Made by a program: the position numbers and the translations under genes. DNA of 64,000 nt, taken from the NCBI GenBank assembly GCA_036510065.1, contig DATCEO010000077.1, positions 1 to 64,000 on the forward strand, read 5' to 3'. The stretch is from DASUBV01 sp036510065 (lineage in GTDB: Bacteria; Actinomycetota; Actinomycetes; Streptosporangiales; Streptosporangiaceae). The stretch's first letter is position 1. Each line of letters begins with the position of its first letter. This document shows, in pieces, positions 35,937 through 44,706 of the stretch. Under the pieces are notes generated by a model. That model was given only the letters and a program-made list of their open reading frames with translations, was not told the DNA's origin and did no database searches.

Positions 35937-36698
35937 ATGAACGACGTGCAGATCTTGGAGCCCGGCCCGGTGCTGGCTGACCCGCTCGCGCCGTACGCGC
36001 AGGTGGACCGGACGCGCCCCGGCGGCGGGTGCTGGGTGATGGGCCACATGGTCGGGGGCCTGGACGGCTCGGCCGCGATCGGCGGGAGGGTCGGCGACCT
36101 GTCCACCGCGCCCGACGCGAAACTGTTCGTTCTCATGCGAGCGCTGGCCGATGTCGTGCTCGTGGGCGCGCAGACCGTGCGCGCGGAGCGCTACGGCCTG
36201 GTCCGCCTGCCGCCGGAGCGAGTGGCGGCCCGGCGCGCGGCCGGGCGGCCGGGCACGCCGCCGGTGGCGATCGTGTCACGGTCGCTGGACCTGGACTGGT
36301 CGGCCCGGGTCTTCGCCGACGGGCCGCCGGAAAGCCGGACGCTGGTGATCACGTGTGCCGAAGCCGATGCCAGGCGGCTCGAACGCGCCCGGCAGGTAGC
36401 TGAAGTCGTCATCGCCGGAGCGGACCGGGTCGACCCTGAGCAGGCCGCCGAGCGGCTGTCGGAGCTCGGCTACCAGGTGGTGCTGTGCGAGGGCGGCCCC
36501 ACCTGGCTGGGCGAGCTCGTCGCGGCTGGCCGGCTCGACGAGCTCTGCCTGACCATCGCCCCGCTGATGGGCGGCGATCCCCTGCCGGTGTCGGTCTCCC
36601 CACCCGGCTCCCGGCTGGCGCATTTCGCGCTGCGCCAGGTCATCCGGGACAGCGACACGCTGTTCCTGCGCTACGAGCGAGGCCGCGATGGCGAGTGA
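35937..36698 (+). CDS. RibD C-terminal/DHFR-like pyrimidine reductase
   Basis: 253 residues of the dihydrofolate-reductase-like fold found in RibD, which reduces a ribosylamino-pyrimidine with NADPH in riboflavin synthesis. Family segments are MVGGLDGSAAIGG, FVLMRALADVVLVGAQTVRAERYG and QVVLCEGGPTWLGELV. It lacks the deaminase half of RibD and no other rib genes are adjacent. It overlaps the next gene, a flavin reductase, by 11 bp, suggesting a shared flavin- or pterin-related task. The actual substrate is unknown. Confidence 0.8.
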   Translation: MNDVQILEPGPVLADPLAPYAQVDRTRPGGGCWVMGHMVGGLDGSAAIGGRVGDLSTAPDAKLFVLMRALADVVLVGAQTVRAERYGLVRLPPERVAARRAAGRPGTPPVAIVSRSLDLDWSARVFADGPPESRTLVITCAEADARRLERARQVAEVVIAGADRVDPEQAAERLSELGYQVVLCEGGPTWLGELVAAGRLDELCLTIAPLMGGDPLPVSVSPPGSRLAHFALRQVIRDSDTLFLRYERGRDGE

Positions 36699-37230
36699 TG
36701 CCTTTGACACCATCATGGCGTCCCTCGACGCCCGACTAATCGTCGTCACCACCGCCGAGGCCGGGGAACGGGCCGGGTGCCTGGTCGGGTTCCATTCCCA
36801 GTCGAGCATCGAGCCCGGCCGGTACTGCGTCTGGCTGTCCAAGGCGAACCACACCTACCGCGTCGCGCTGCGGGCCACGCACCTGGCCCTGCACTTCCTC
36901 ACCTCAGGCGACCTGGCGCTGGCCGAGCGGTTCGGCACCCTGAGCGGAGACCAGGTCGATAAGTTCGCCGGGCTGGCGGTGCATCCGGGTGCGGGCGGGG
37001 TGCCGGTGCTGGAAGCCTGCCCGAACTGGCTGGTTGTCCGGCGGATCGCGCTGCTCGACGAGGGCGGCGATCACGTCTGCGTGAGCACCGAGCCAGCCGC
37101 CGCCCACGCGGGCGGCCGTTTCGAGCCCCTGCGGCTGTCGCAGGCCGGCCACCTCGTGGCCGGCCACGAAAGCGGGGAACGACCCAGCCCGCCCACCCAA
37201 CGGGCCCGCAGCGGCCGGCTCAGGTCCTAA
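36688..37230 (+). CDS. Flavin reductase-like FMN-binding protein
   Basis: 180 residues with the split-barrel flavin reductase fold: VVTTAEAGERAGCLVGFHSQ, LSKANHTYRVALRATHLALHFL and AERFGTLSGDQVDKFAG. Such proteins reduce FMN with NAD(P)H for a partner monooxygenase or act as flavin-binding reductases. It starts inside the RibD-like gene. The last 45 residues are low in complexity. No monooxygenase partner is beside it. Confidence 0.82.
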   Translation: MASDAFDTIMASLDARLIVVTTAEAGERAGCLVGFHSQSSIEPGRYCVWLSKANHTYRVALRATHLALHFLTSGDLALAERFGTLSGDQVDKFAGLAVHPGAGGVPVLEACPNWLVVRRIALLDEGGDHVCVSTEPAAAHAGGRFEPLRLSQAGHLVAGHESGERPSPPTQRARSGRLRS

Positions 37231-37544
37231 GCGGACCCATCGAACAGTGGTTCGGATTTGACTGGCTGGGACGAGTAAGATCCGAACCACTGCCGAAGAT
37301 CGCTGCCGGATGCGGCGCCCTAATCGCCCTCGATGCGCGTGCCGCGAGGACGGAACGGCCGGTCCTGCTGTGCGCCCGCGAGGCCGGTCACTAGCGCCTG
37401 GATCGCCGGCGGGCTGACCCGGCTACACGCGGGCGTGATGCCGCTAGCGCGAATTCGTGTCATGATCACGCTCCCGGCCGACGTGGCTGCCAGCGCCAAC
37501 TAGCCTCATTCCTCATCGGCTACCTGTGCGGGAAGGACACTGCG
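37231..37544. other. Intergenic region containing a long inverted repeat
   Basis: 314 bp between the flavin reductase and the PP2C gene. Apart from the inverted repeat at 37245-37292, no gene or recognised RNA is seen. GGAAGG near 37533 serves the next gene. Confidence 0.4.
37245..37292. repeat. Perfect 13 bp inverted repeat
   Basis: Arms CAGTGGTTCGGAT and ATCCGAACCACTG are separated by 22 bp. It starts 15 bp after the flavin reductase stop and could form a terminator stem, but it has no T run and the loop is long. An operator or mobile-element relic is also possible. Confidence 0.55.
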
Positions 37545-38291
37545 ATGCCTGAGACCCCAGCCCCAGCCCCGCTCACCATTCGCTACGCGCTGAAGACCGA
37601 CGCCGGACTGGAACGGGAGCAGAACGAGGACTCGGCCTACGCCGGGCCCCGGCTGCTGGTGGTGGCCGACGGCCTGGGCGGCCACGCCGCCGGGGAGGTG
37701 GCCAGTGCGGCGGCCGTCGAGGTCCTCAAGTCACTCGACACCGAGGTCCCGGCCGCCGACTTGCTCACCGCCCTGGAGCGCGCCGTGGACGAGGCCAGCG
37801 CCACCCTGCGCGGCCTGGTCAAGGCCGACCCGTCGCTGCTGGGCATGGGCACCACCCTGACCGGCCTGCTGTGGTCGGGCTCGCAGCTGGGCCTGGTGCA
37901 CATCGGCGACTCACGCGCCTACCTGCTGCGCGACGGCGAGCTGTTCCAGATCACCCACGACCAGACGGTCGTGCAGTCGCTCATCGACGACGGCCGCATC
38001 ACCGAGGCGGAGGCCACCTCGCATCCGCAGCGGTCGATGCTGCTCCAGGCGCTGAGCGGAGGACCCGCGAAGCCCGATCTCCAGTTGCGGGACGCCCGCC
38101 CCGGCGACCGTTACCTCCTGTGCTCCGACGGGCTGCACGGGGTGGTCTCCCTGGAGGTGATCGCGCGGGTTCTCACGGAGGTGACGGAGCCAGATGAGGG
38201 CGTCGCCGCCCTCGTCCAGCTGGCCAACCAGGCCGGCGGCCCCGACAACATCACCTGCATCATCGCCGACGTGGTGGCCGTCAACGGGTAG
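37545..38291 (+). CDS. Stand-alone PP2C phosphatase similar to the PstP catalytic domain
   Basis: 248 residues, soluble. The metal-binding blocks EQNEDSAYAG, ADGLGGHAAGE, GDSRAYLLRDG and GGPDNITCI are the same as in PstP at 15846, and the two align along their whole catalytic domains. It lacks the membrane helix and extracellular part, so it probably acts on cytoplasmic phosphoproteins. It converges with the serine hydrolase gene, 4 bp apart. A duplication of pstP is likely. Confidence 0.87.
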   Translation: MPETPAPAPLTIRYALKTDAGLEREQNEDSAYAGPRLLVVADGLGGHAAGEVASAAAVEVLKSLDTEVPAADLLTALERAVDEASATLRGLVKADPSLLGMGTTLTGLLWSGSQLGLVHIGDSRAYLLRDGELFQITHDQTVVQSLIDDGRITEAEATSHPQRSMLLQALSGGPAKPDLQLRDARPGDRYLLCSDGLHGVVSLEVIARVLTEVTEPDEGVAALVQLANQAGGPDNITCIIADVVAVNG

Positions 38292-38295
38292 GGCG

Positions 38296-39435
38296 TCAGC
38301 CCAGGCAATCGTGGATCGCGCGGACATAGCTCTCGGAGCGGTCGGATCCGATGATGCCGGGGGCCATCTTGTTCATCATGTAGCTGATGGTGGTGCGGCG
38401 GTCGAGGTCCATCAGGATGACCGAGCCGCCCCAGCCGCCCCAGTAGCAGGCGCGGCCCTGGGGCACGTACGGCACCGTCTGCGTCTCGGGCAGCGCGTAG
38501 CCGATGCCGAAGCGCAGCGGCACGCCGAGGACGAGGTCGGTGCCGTGGCTCTGCTCGTCGAAGATGAGGCCGATGGTGTCCGGGGACAGCAGCCGCACCC
38601 CGTCGACGGTGCCGCCGAGCGCGAGCGACTTGAGGATCCGGGCCACCGAGCGGGCGTTGCCGTGGCCGTTGACCGCGCCCATGTCGGCCCGGCGCCAGCC
38701 GGGGGTATTGGCCGCGGACGCGTCGGCGGCCGGCCCGGTGAACGTCTTGTAGACCGGGCTGTCCGGATCGAGGGCGGCCATGTCGAAGGGGAGCGGTGGC
38801 GGCGGGACGACGGGCGCGATCCGGTCCCAGTCGGATTCGGCCGCGCCGATCTGGAAATCAGCGCCCAGCGGGCCGGCGATCTCCTGCGCCACGAACGCCT
38901 TGAGGGACTGACCGGTCACCCGGCGCACGAGCTCACCGACGAGGTGACCCTGGTTGCTGGCGTGGTATCCCGACGCGGTGCCCGGCTCCCACCACGGCTT
39001 CTGCGCGGCCAGCCGGCTCGTCGACAAGTCCCAGTCGTACATGTCCGTGACGGCGAACGGCGCCTCCCAGCCGGATACGCCCGAGGTGTGGCTCAGGATG
39101 TGCCGCACCTCGATGTGCTCTTTGCCGTTCTCGGCGAATTCCGGCCAGTACCGGGCGACGGGCGAGTAGGGATCTAGCTGGCCCCGGTCTGCCAGCATGA
39201 GAGCCGCCAGATTAGTAACGGTCTTCGTCGTCGACCACACGTTCGTTATGGTGTCCGCGGTCCACGGCGAACGATGGTCGGCGTCGCGCCAGCCGCCCCA
39301 GATATCCACCACGGTGTCGCCGTCGACGTCCACCACGATGCTCGCGCCCAGCTCGTTGCCGGACTCCAGCTGCTCGGCGAGGGCGTCCCGCACCGGCTCG
39401 AATCGTGAGTCATGCATACCGGATACCTCGGCCAT
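38296..39435 (-). CDS. Beta-lactamase class C-type serine hydrolase (EstB-like)
   Basis: 379 residues, no signal peptide. The nucleophile motif is STTK in NVWSTTKTVTNLAALML and the tyrosine motif is YHASN (YxN). The GWGG segment near the C-terminus occupies the place of KTG. This set is typical of cytoplasmic EstB/LpqK-like esterases. The substrate is unknown. Its promoter region faces the Fur-catalase pair. Confidence 0.83.
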   Translation of the reverse strand: MAEVSGMHDSRFEPVRDALAEQLESGNELGASIVVDVDGDTVVDIWGGWRDADHRSPWTADTITNVWSTTKTVTNLAALMLADRGQLDPYSPVARYWPEFAENGKEHIEVRHILSHTSGVSGWEAPFAVTDMYDWDLSTSRLAAQKPWWEPGTASGYHASNQGHLVGELVRRVTGQSLKAFVAQEIAGPLGADFQIGAAESDWDRIAPVVPPPPLPFDMAALDPDSPVYKTFTGPAADASAANTPGWRRADMGAVNGHGNARSVARILKSLALGGTVDGVRLLSPDTIGLIFDEQSHGTDLVLGVPLRFGIGYALPETQTVPYVPQGRACYWGGWGGSVILMDLDRRTTISYMMNKMAPGIIGSDRSESYVRAIHDCLG

Positions 39436-39741
39436 GAGGCAGCCCTCCTGTCATCCCGTCACACTTTGCCATGGCGGGCCCCGCAGGCGACACCTAGCCT
39501 GCCTCCCGCCTGAGCGGCGGACGAGATTTGCGGTCGCCCCAGCCAGGTGTTAGGACCGCGCCGGAACTTAGCCGCCATTGATCACTACCGTTTTGCGGCG
39601 TCTCCCGCCGCAAAACGGTAATGATCATGCGACCTGGCCCGCCGAAACCCGGCCCGGGCAGCCCAGGGCACCGGCCGACGGGCCGATGGCGACCCACCGG
39701 AACCATACAAATAGTTGACTCATTCCAGGTATTGCGGCAGC
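39436..39741. promoter_or_regulatory. Divergent region between serine hydrolase and fur-catalase
   Basis: 306 bp. It contains the 22 bp-stem hairpin at 39579-39627 and, nearer the Fur gene, the AT-rich ACAAATAGTTGACTCATT (39698-39723), a plausible promoter or metal-regulator site. No gene is seen. Confidence 0.45.
39579..39627. repeat. Large hairpin, 22 bp stem with 5-base loop
   Basis: The left arm (39579-39600) and right arm (39606-39627) are complementary except for one position. The core TACCGTTTTGCGGCG is followed by tctcc and then CGCCGCAAAACGGTA. It lies between divergent genes, so it does not end either of them. It may be a dispersed repeat or a regulatory structure. Confidence 0.65.
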
Positions 39742-40233
39742 ATGCGGGTGATGGCTGTTGCAGCGGTTGATCCCGACGGCGAGATGTCTCGGGCATTGCG
39801 GCTGGCCGGGCTACGCGTGACGATGCCCCGCCTGGCCATGCTGACCTGGCTGGCCGGACACCCGCACGCTACCGTGGACGCTATTGCGGGGGGCGTACGG
39901 GAGCAGTTCGGCTCGGTGTCCACCCAGGCCGTCTACGACATGCTGGCGGCGTGTGCCGCCGCAGGTCTGCTGCGGCGCATCGAGCCCGCCGGGCATCCTG
40001 CCCGGTTCGAGCGCCGGGTCGGAGACAACCATCACCATCTCGTGTGCCGCCAGTGCGGGCGTACGGAGGACGTCGATTGCGTCGTCGGGGTTCAGCCTTG
40101 CCTGACCCCCGCCCAGGACATGGGCTTCGCCGTCGACGAGGCCGAGGTGGTGTTCTGGGGCACATGCCCCGCCTGCAAGGCAGCTGACGGCTCCAGCGAC
40201 GGAGCGCAGCGCGACGAGGAGGTTTGGCAGTGA
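39742..40233 (+). CDS. Fur family regulator, coupled to catalase
   Basis: 163 residues from ATG 39742 (GTG 39748 and ATG 39751 are alternatives). Winged-helix segment LRVTMPRLAMLTWLAGHPHATVDAIAGGVRE, then VSTQAVYDMLAACAAAGLLRRIEP. Metal sites: HHHLVCRQCG and CPAC, with DNHHHL typical of PerR/CatR-type Fur proteins. The stop overlaps the catalase start in GTGA, matching the CatR-CatA arrangement of streptomycetes in which the regulator senses peroxide and represses both genes. Confidence 0.87.
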   Translation: MRVMAVAAVDPDGEMSRALRLAGLRVTMPRLAMLTWLAGHPHATVDAIAGGVREQFGSVSTQAVYDMLAACAAAGLLRRIEPAGHPARFERRVGDNHHHLVCRQCGRTEDVDCVVGVQPCLTPAQDMGFAVDEAEVVFWGTCPACKAADGSSDGAQRDEEVWQ

Positions 40234-41750
40234 CAGAAAATCGGCCCCCAGCCACGACTACCGATGCCGGCACGCCGGTCGAAAGCGACGAGCATTCGCT
40301 AACCGTCGGCCCGGATGGCCCCATCCTGCTGCAGGATCACTACCTCATCGAGCAGATGGCCAACTTCAACCGCGAGCGGATCCCCGAGCGGCAGCCGCAC
40401 GCCAAGGGCGGCGGGGCGTTCGGCCACTTCGAGGTGACCAGCGACGTCAGCGCCTCCACTAAGGCCGCGGTGTTCCAGCCGGGCGCCCGCACGGACACGC
40501 TGATCCGGTTCTCCACGGTCGCCGGAGAGCGGGGCAGCCCGGACACCTGGCGTGACCCGCGAGGCTTCTCGCTGAAGTTCTACACGTCCGAGGGCAACTA
40601 CGACATGGTCGGGAACAACACCCCGGTGTTCTTCATGCGGGACCCGCTGAAGTTCCAGCACTTCATCCGCTCGCAGAAGCGGCGCGCGGACAACAACCTG
40701 CGCGACCACGACATGCAGTGGGACTTCTGGACCCTGTCCCCGGAGTCGGCGCACCAGGTCACCTGGCTCATGGGCGACCGCGGGATCCCGCGATCCTGGC
40801 GGCACATGAACGGCTACAGCTCGCACACCTACATGTGGGTCAACGCCGCGGGCGAGAGGTTCTGGGTCAAGTACCACTTCAAGACCGACCAGGGCATCGA
40901 GTTCTTCACCCAGGACGAGGGCGACCAGATGGCGTCCGCGGACACCGACTACCACCAGCGCGACCTGTACGAGGCGATCGAGCGCGGCGACTACCCGAGC
41001 TGGACGCTGAAGATGCAGATCATGCCGTTCGAGGAGGCCAGGAACTACCGGTTCAACCCGTTCGACCTGACCAAGGTGTGGCCGCACAGCGACTACCCGC
41101 TGCACGAGGTCGGCCGGCTGACCCTGGACCGGAACCCGACCGACTACCACACCGAGATCGAGCAGGCCGCGTTCGAGCCGAACAACCTGGTGCCCGGCGT
41201 CACGCTGAGCCCGGACAAGATGCTCCTGGCCCGCGGGTTCTCCTACTCGGACGCGCACCGCGCCCGGCTGGGCGTGAACTACAAGCAGATCCCGGTGAAC
41301 ACGCCGAAGGTGCCGGTGCACAGCTACAGCAAGGACGGGGCGATGCGAGTCGTCAACGTCTCGGACCCGGTGTACGCGCCGAACTCCAAGGGCGGCCCGC
41401 GGGCGGACAGCGAGCACTACAAGCCGGTCGGCTGGTATGCCGACGGGGACATGGTGCGGTCCGCCTACACGCTGCACCCGGAGGACGACGACTGGGGCCA
41501 GGCGGGCACGCTCGTCCGCGAGGTGCTCGACGACGCGGCCCGTGACCGGCTGGTCAACAACGTCGTCGGCCACCTGCTCAACGCGGTGACTGAGCCGGTC
41601 CTGCAGCGCGCGTTCCAGTACTGGCGCAACGTGGACAAGAACCTCGGCGACAAGATCGAGGCTGGCGTCCGGGCCAAGCAGGGCGAGAAGGACCCCAAGG
41701 CCGCCCAGCAGGCCAACCCGGCCCGCCAGGGCATGCAGGCCAAGGCCTAG
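40230..41750 (+). CDS. Monofunctional heme catalase
   Basis: Decomposes hydrogen peroxide, 506 residues from GTG 40230, with GAGGAGG seven bases upstream. Distal His57 lies in ERIPERQPHAKGGGAFG and Asn130 in VGNNTPVFFMRDP. The proximal tyrosine is in RGFSYSDAHRARLG, and FSTVAGERGSPDTWRDPRGF matches the substrate channel. The size corresponds to small-subunit (clade 3) catalases. Co-translation with the Fur regulator indicates peroxide induction. Confidence 0.94.
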   Translation: MTENRPPATTTDAGTPVESDEHSLTVGPDGPILLQDHYLIEQMANFNRERIPERQPHAKGGGAFGHFEVTSDVSASTKAAVFQPGARTDTLIRFSTVAGERGSPDTWRDPRGFSLKFYTSEGNYDMVGNNTPVFFMRDPLKFQHFIRSQKRRADNNLRDHDMQWDFWTLSPESAHQVTWLMGDRGIPRSWRHMNGYSSHTYMWVNAAGERFWVKYHFKTDQGIEFFTQDEGDQMASADTDYHQRDLYEAIERGDYPSWTLKMQIMPFEEARNYRFNPFDLTKVWPHSDYPLHEVGRLTLDRNPTDYHTEIEQAAFEPNNLVPGVTLSPDKMLLARGFSYSDAHRARLGVNYKQIPVNTPKVPVHSYSKDGAMRVVNVSDPVYAPNSKGGPRADSEHYKPVGWYADGDMVRSAYTLHPEDDDWGQAGTLVREVLDDAARDRLVNNVVGHLLNAVTEPVLQRAFQYWRNVDKNLGDKIEAGVRAKQGEKDPKAAQQANPARQGMQAKA

Positions 41751-41888
41751 CCAGCCAGGCAGTTCGGCAGCAGACGGGGCCACTGGGCGATCGGGTCAGC
41801 CATTACGGCTCTCCCGGCCCCAGGGGTCCCGTTTGTGCGTCCTCGCGCGGATGTGCCGCCCGCGCAGGCCGCTACCCCCGCAGGCCCG

Positions 41889-43583
41889 CTACCCCCGCAG
41901 GCTCAGCCGGGCGGTGGCGGCGTTGCCGGCGCGGGTGGGGTCCTGCCAGGCCATCTCCATAGCGCTGGCACCGGAGCGGGTCAGCTTCATCAGGCCGCCC
42001 GCTACGCACAGCTTTCGCGGATTACGGACCAGGCCCTCCCGCGCCGACGCCGTCGCGCGGGTGGCGCTGGTCACGGTGAGCGTCCCGGAGCAGCCAAGAG
42101 AGGGAAACCAGAACGTGCCGGCTCGGCCGGCCGCGGAGAAGTGCAGGACCGCAGTCCAGTGCGTGACCACGCCGGTCGGCTGGGCCGCCGCCCCGGTCCA
42201 TGTCCCGGTCAGCCACGAGCTGGCCGGAGTGGCCGACACCGGCGGGCTTCCCCCGATCCCGGCGCGGCCAGCCGACTGGCTCAGGGCATGCAGCCAGGCG
42301 CTGATCGCCACGGCGAGCAGGATGAGCGCACCAATGAGGAGCATGGCCACCCGCGCGGCGCAACCGCGGCGCCGGCGCGGCCGTCGGGTAGCGGAGGCGG
42401 TCGCGGGCGGCTGGACAGGCCGGACGGGGGACACGACCGGCTGGGCCGCCCGCGCCCGCCGGCTGAGCCGGGCGGGGGGCGCCCCCCGCTGAACCGGTGC
42501 GTAGCCGGGCCGGGCCGGCGCGGCCTCCGGCGCCCGCGCAGCGGCACGGGGCGCTGGCACGGCCAGCGGCGGGACCGCTGCGCGGCCGGGGCCGGCAGCC
42601 GCTGCGCCGCGCGCAGGCGGCGAGACCGGTGCGTAACCGGCCTGGGCAGCCGCCACCGCCGGCGGGGGCACTACCGCGCGATCGGGCCGGGGTCCCGACA
42701 CCGCCGCCGGCAGCCAGGGCCGGGCAATCTGCTGGCTGCGGCCCGCGGTCTGGGCCCGGCACCAGCTGACGACCTCGGCTGGCGTCGGGCGCTCCGCGGG
42801 CTCCTTGGCCAGGCACCGCTCGATGATCCCGCGCAGCGAGGGCGGGCAGCTGCTCAGGTCGGGGGGCTCGTGCAGGACCCGGTACAGGACCGCTACCTCG
42901 CTGCCTTCGCCGAACGGCGCCCGCCCGACCGCCGCGAAGGCAGCCAGCGAGCCGAGGGCGAACACGTCCGCGGCCGCGGTGACCGGCCGGTCGGCGACCT
43001 GCTCGGGTGCCATGTACTGCGGGGAGCCGACCCGGGTGCCAGTGCGGGTCAGCGCGGTCGCCTCCGCCGCCCGGGAGATGCCGAAGTCGATCACCCGCGG
43101 CCCGTCGGGCGCGAGCAGGACGTTCGACGGCTTGAGATCACGGTGTACCACTCCCGCCGCGTGGATCACCTGCAGGGCCTCCGCCACCCCCGCCATCAGC
43201 ACCAGGACGGTTTCGGCTGGCATCGGGCCGTGCCGGGCGACCGCCTGATGCAGCGACGGCCCCGGCACGTACGCGGTCACCAGCCAGGGCGGCGTGGCCA
43301 CCGGATCAGCGTCCAGGACCTGCGCGGTGTACAGGCCGTGCACCCGCCGTGCGGCCTCCACCTCCTGGTAGAAGCGGTTCCGGAAGTCGCGATCGTCCCC
43401 GAGTTCGGGCCGGACCATCTTGAGCGCGACTGGGCGCCCGCCGGGGGTGAACGCCAGGTACACCCGGCCCATGCCGCCGGCCCCGAGCCGGCCATGCAGC
43501 CGGTATCCGGCGACCTCGGCGGGATCGCTGGTGGTCAGCGGCTCTATGTTCACGCCCTGGTCACTCTCTCGCATGTTCGCCAC
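41889..43583 (-). CDS. Receptor-like serine/threonine protein kinase
   Basis: 564 residues. Kinase domain about 27-285: GAGGMGRVYLAF, VALKMVRPE, VVHRDLKPSNVLL, VIDFGISRA and GSPQYMAPEQ. A long Pro/Ala-rich linker with repeated GYAPV elements leads to one membrane helix (VAMLLIGALILLAVAISAWL, about 425-445). An extracellular domain of about 105 residues begins near GTWTGAAAQPTG and contains two cysteines; its ligand is unknown. A 17 bp direct repeat (gctacccccgcaggc units near 41871 and 41888) covers the stop. The gene is followed by nothing on its strand and is preceded by two possible partner genes. Confidence 0.9.
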   Translation of the reverse strand: MANMRESDQGVNIEPLTTSDPAEVAGYRLHGRLGAGGMGRVYLAFTPGGRPVALKMVRPELGDDRDFRNRFYQEVEAARRVHGLYTAQVLDADPVATPPWLVTAYVPGPSLHQAVARHGPMPAETVLVLMAGVAEALQVIHAAGVVHRDLKPSNVLLAPDGPRVIDFGISRAAEATALTRTGTRVGSPQYMAPEQVADRPVTAAADVFALGSLAAFAAVGRAPFGEGSEVAVLYRVLHEPPDLSSCPPSLRGIIERCLAKEPAERPTPAEVVSWCRAQTAGRSQQIARPWLPAAVSGPRPDRAVVPPPAVAAAQAGYAPVSPPARGAAAAGPGRAAVPPLAVPAPRAAARAPEAAPARPGYAPVQRGAPPARLSRRARAAQPVVSPVRPVQPPATASATRRPRRRRGCAARVAMLLIGALILLAVAISAWLHALSQSAGRAGIGGSPPVSATPASSWLTGTWTGAAAQPTGVVTHWTAVLHFSAAGRAGTFWFPSLGCSGTLTVTSATRATASAREGLVRNPRKLCVAGGLMKLTRSGASAMEMAWQDPTRAGNAATARLSLRG

Positions 43584-43678
43584 TGCCCTGGCCCGGAGGC
43601 GGAGCTTGCCGTGTCCGCCGCCCGCGGGGATCGGGCACCGAACCCTGTACTCCCCTGCCCGGCGGGTCTTACGCGCGG

Positions 43679-44536
43679 CTAGGCCTTCTTGGGCGTCTCC
43701 CGCGGCCGGTACTGCAGCCGCTGCCGGGCCATCGCGCAGACGCCGCTGCGCTCGTTGTCCGCTGCGACCTGGCGTGCCTGATCCAGGTCGGCCGACGTCA
43801 GCAGGTCGTGGGCGAGCAGGAAGCCGGCCAGGTCACGCGCGTGCCCGCGTTCGGACCAGATGAGTCCCTGGAGCTGCTTCTTGTGGTCGGACACCGCCCC
43901 TTCCCCGCTCAGGTTCAGGGCGATGACCACCTCGATCATCGGCACTGTCTGCGGGGCCGGCAGGCCCAGGATGTAGTCCTGGTAGTAGTAGGCCATCGCC
44001 ATCCGCGCCGTGGTGTTGCGGTCGAGGTAGCCGCGCACCCGGGCCACCGCATCCGGCCGCGGCGGGCTGCCCCGCCTGGCCGGCGGCTCGCCCACCACAG
44101 CAGCGTCCAGGGTGGGCGGCTGCTGCTGGCTAGGAGGCCCGGCCGGGCGGGCTGGCGGCCGGGCCGGCGCGTCGAGCCGCAGCCGCAGCACCCAGGGCCC
44201 GACGCCGATCAGCCACGGTCCCTCTTCCAGCACGACGGCCAGCGCCTCGTAACGCGCTGCCGCCGGCGGCAGGACGTGCCGCGCCCCGCGCCGTACCGCC
44301 TCGGCGCTCAGGCGCGGCTGGCCGTCATCCGGCGCCAGGTACACCTGGTTGGTCGTGTCCCGGCTGAACAGCTCCCACCGGTGCTGCACGTAGCGCAGCC
44401 CGGCGCACCGCGGCGCCCGGTGCAGCTTGAGATCCTTATTGCCGCTCAGCAGGCCCCGGTCCAGCCAGGTGATCTCGTCGGGCGGGCAGGCCGCCCAGAC
44501 ACCGCGCGGCGCTGACCACAGGAAAAGCTGGCCCAT
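43679..44536 (-). CDS. Unknown protein in kinase-FHA cluster
   Basis: 285 residues, not recognised. The N-terminal half (about 1-125) begins MGQLFLWSAPRGVWAACPPD and looks like a beta-rich domain. A Pro/Gln linker follows. The C-terminal half is helical and charged, with RMAMAYYYQDYILGLPAPQTVPMIEVVIAL. No membrane segment. Its place between the FHA protein and the kinase suggests a signalling adaptor, but no motif proves that. Confidence 0.6.
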   Translation of the reverse strand: MGQLFLWSAPRGVWAACPPDEITWLDRGLLSGNKDLKLHRAPRCAGLRYVQHRWELFSRDTTNQVYLAPDDGQPRLSAEAVRRGARHVLPPAAARYEALAVVLEEGPWLIGVGPWVLRLRLDAPARPPARPAGPPSQQQPPTLDAAVVGEPPARRGSPPRPDAVARVRGYLDRNTTARMAMAYYYQDYILGLPAPQTVPMIEVVIALNLSGEGAVSDHKKQLQGLIWSERGHARDLAGFLLAHDLLTSADLDQARQVAADNERSGVCAMARQRLQYRPRETPKKA

Positions 44537-44706
44537 CGCCTCTCAGCTGCCGCGCCCGACCGACGGCCCGCCGCTGGCGCGACTGTCCAGCGCGGCCGTG
44601 TCCCAGACGGCAATTGTGGCACTCGGACCCAGGCAGGCGATTCCCGTCCCCCCGGCAGTCCCCCCGCAGCCCCCTCCAGTCCCCGGCAGTTCCGGCGGCG
44701 CGGCCC

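Noticed and set aside
40299..41783. 494-codon open frame on the minus strand opposite the catalase
   Set aside because: Antisense to a strongly conserved enzyme; composition (Val/Arg/Gly/His runs) is typical of GC-rich shadow frames.
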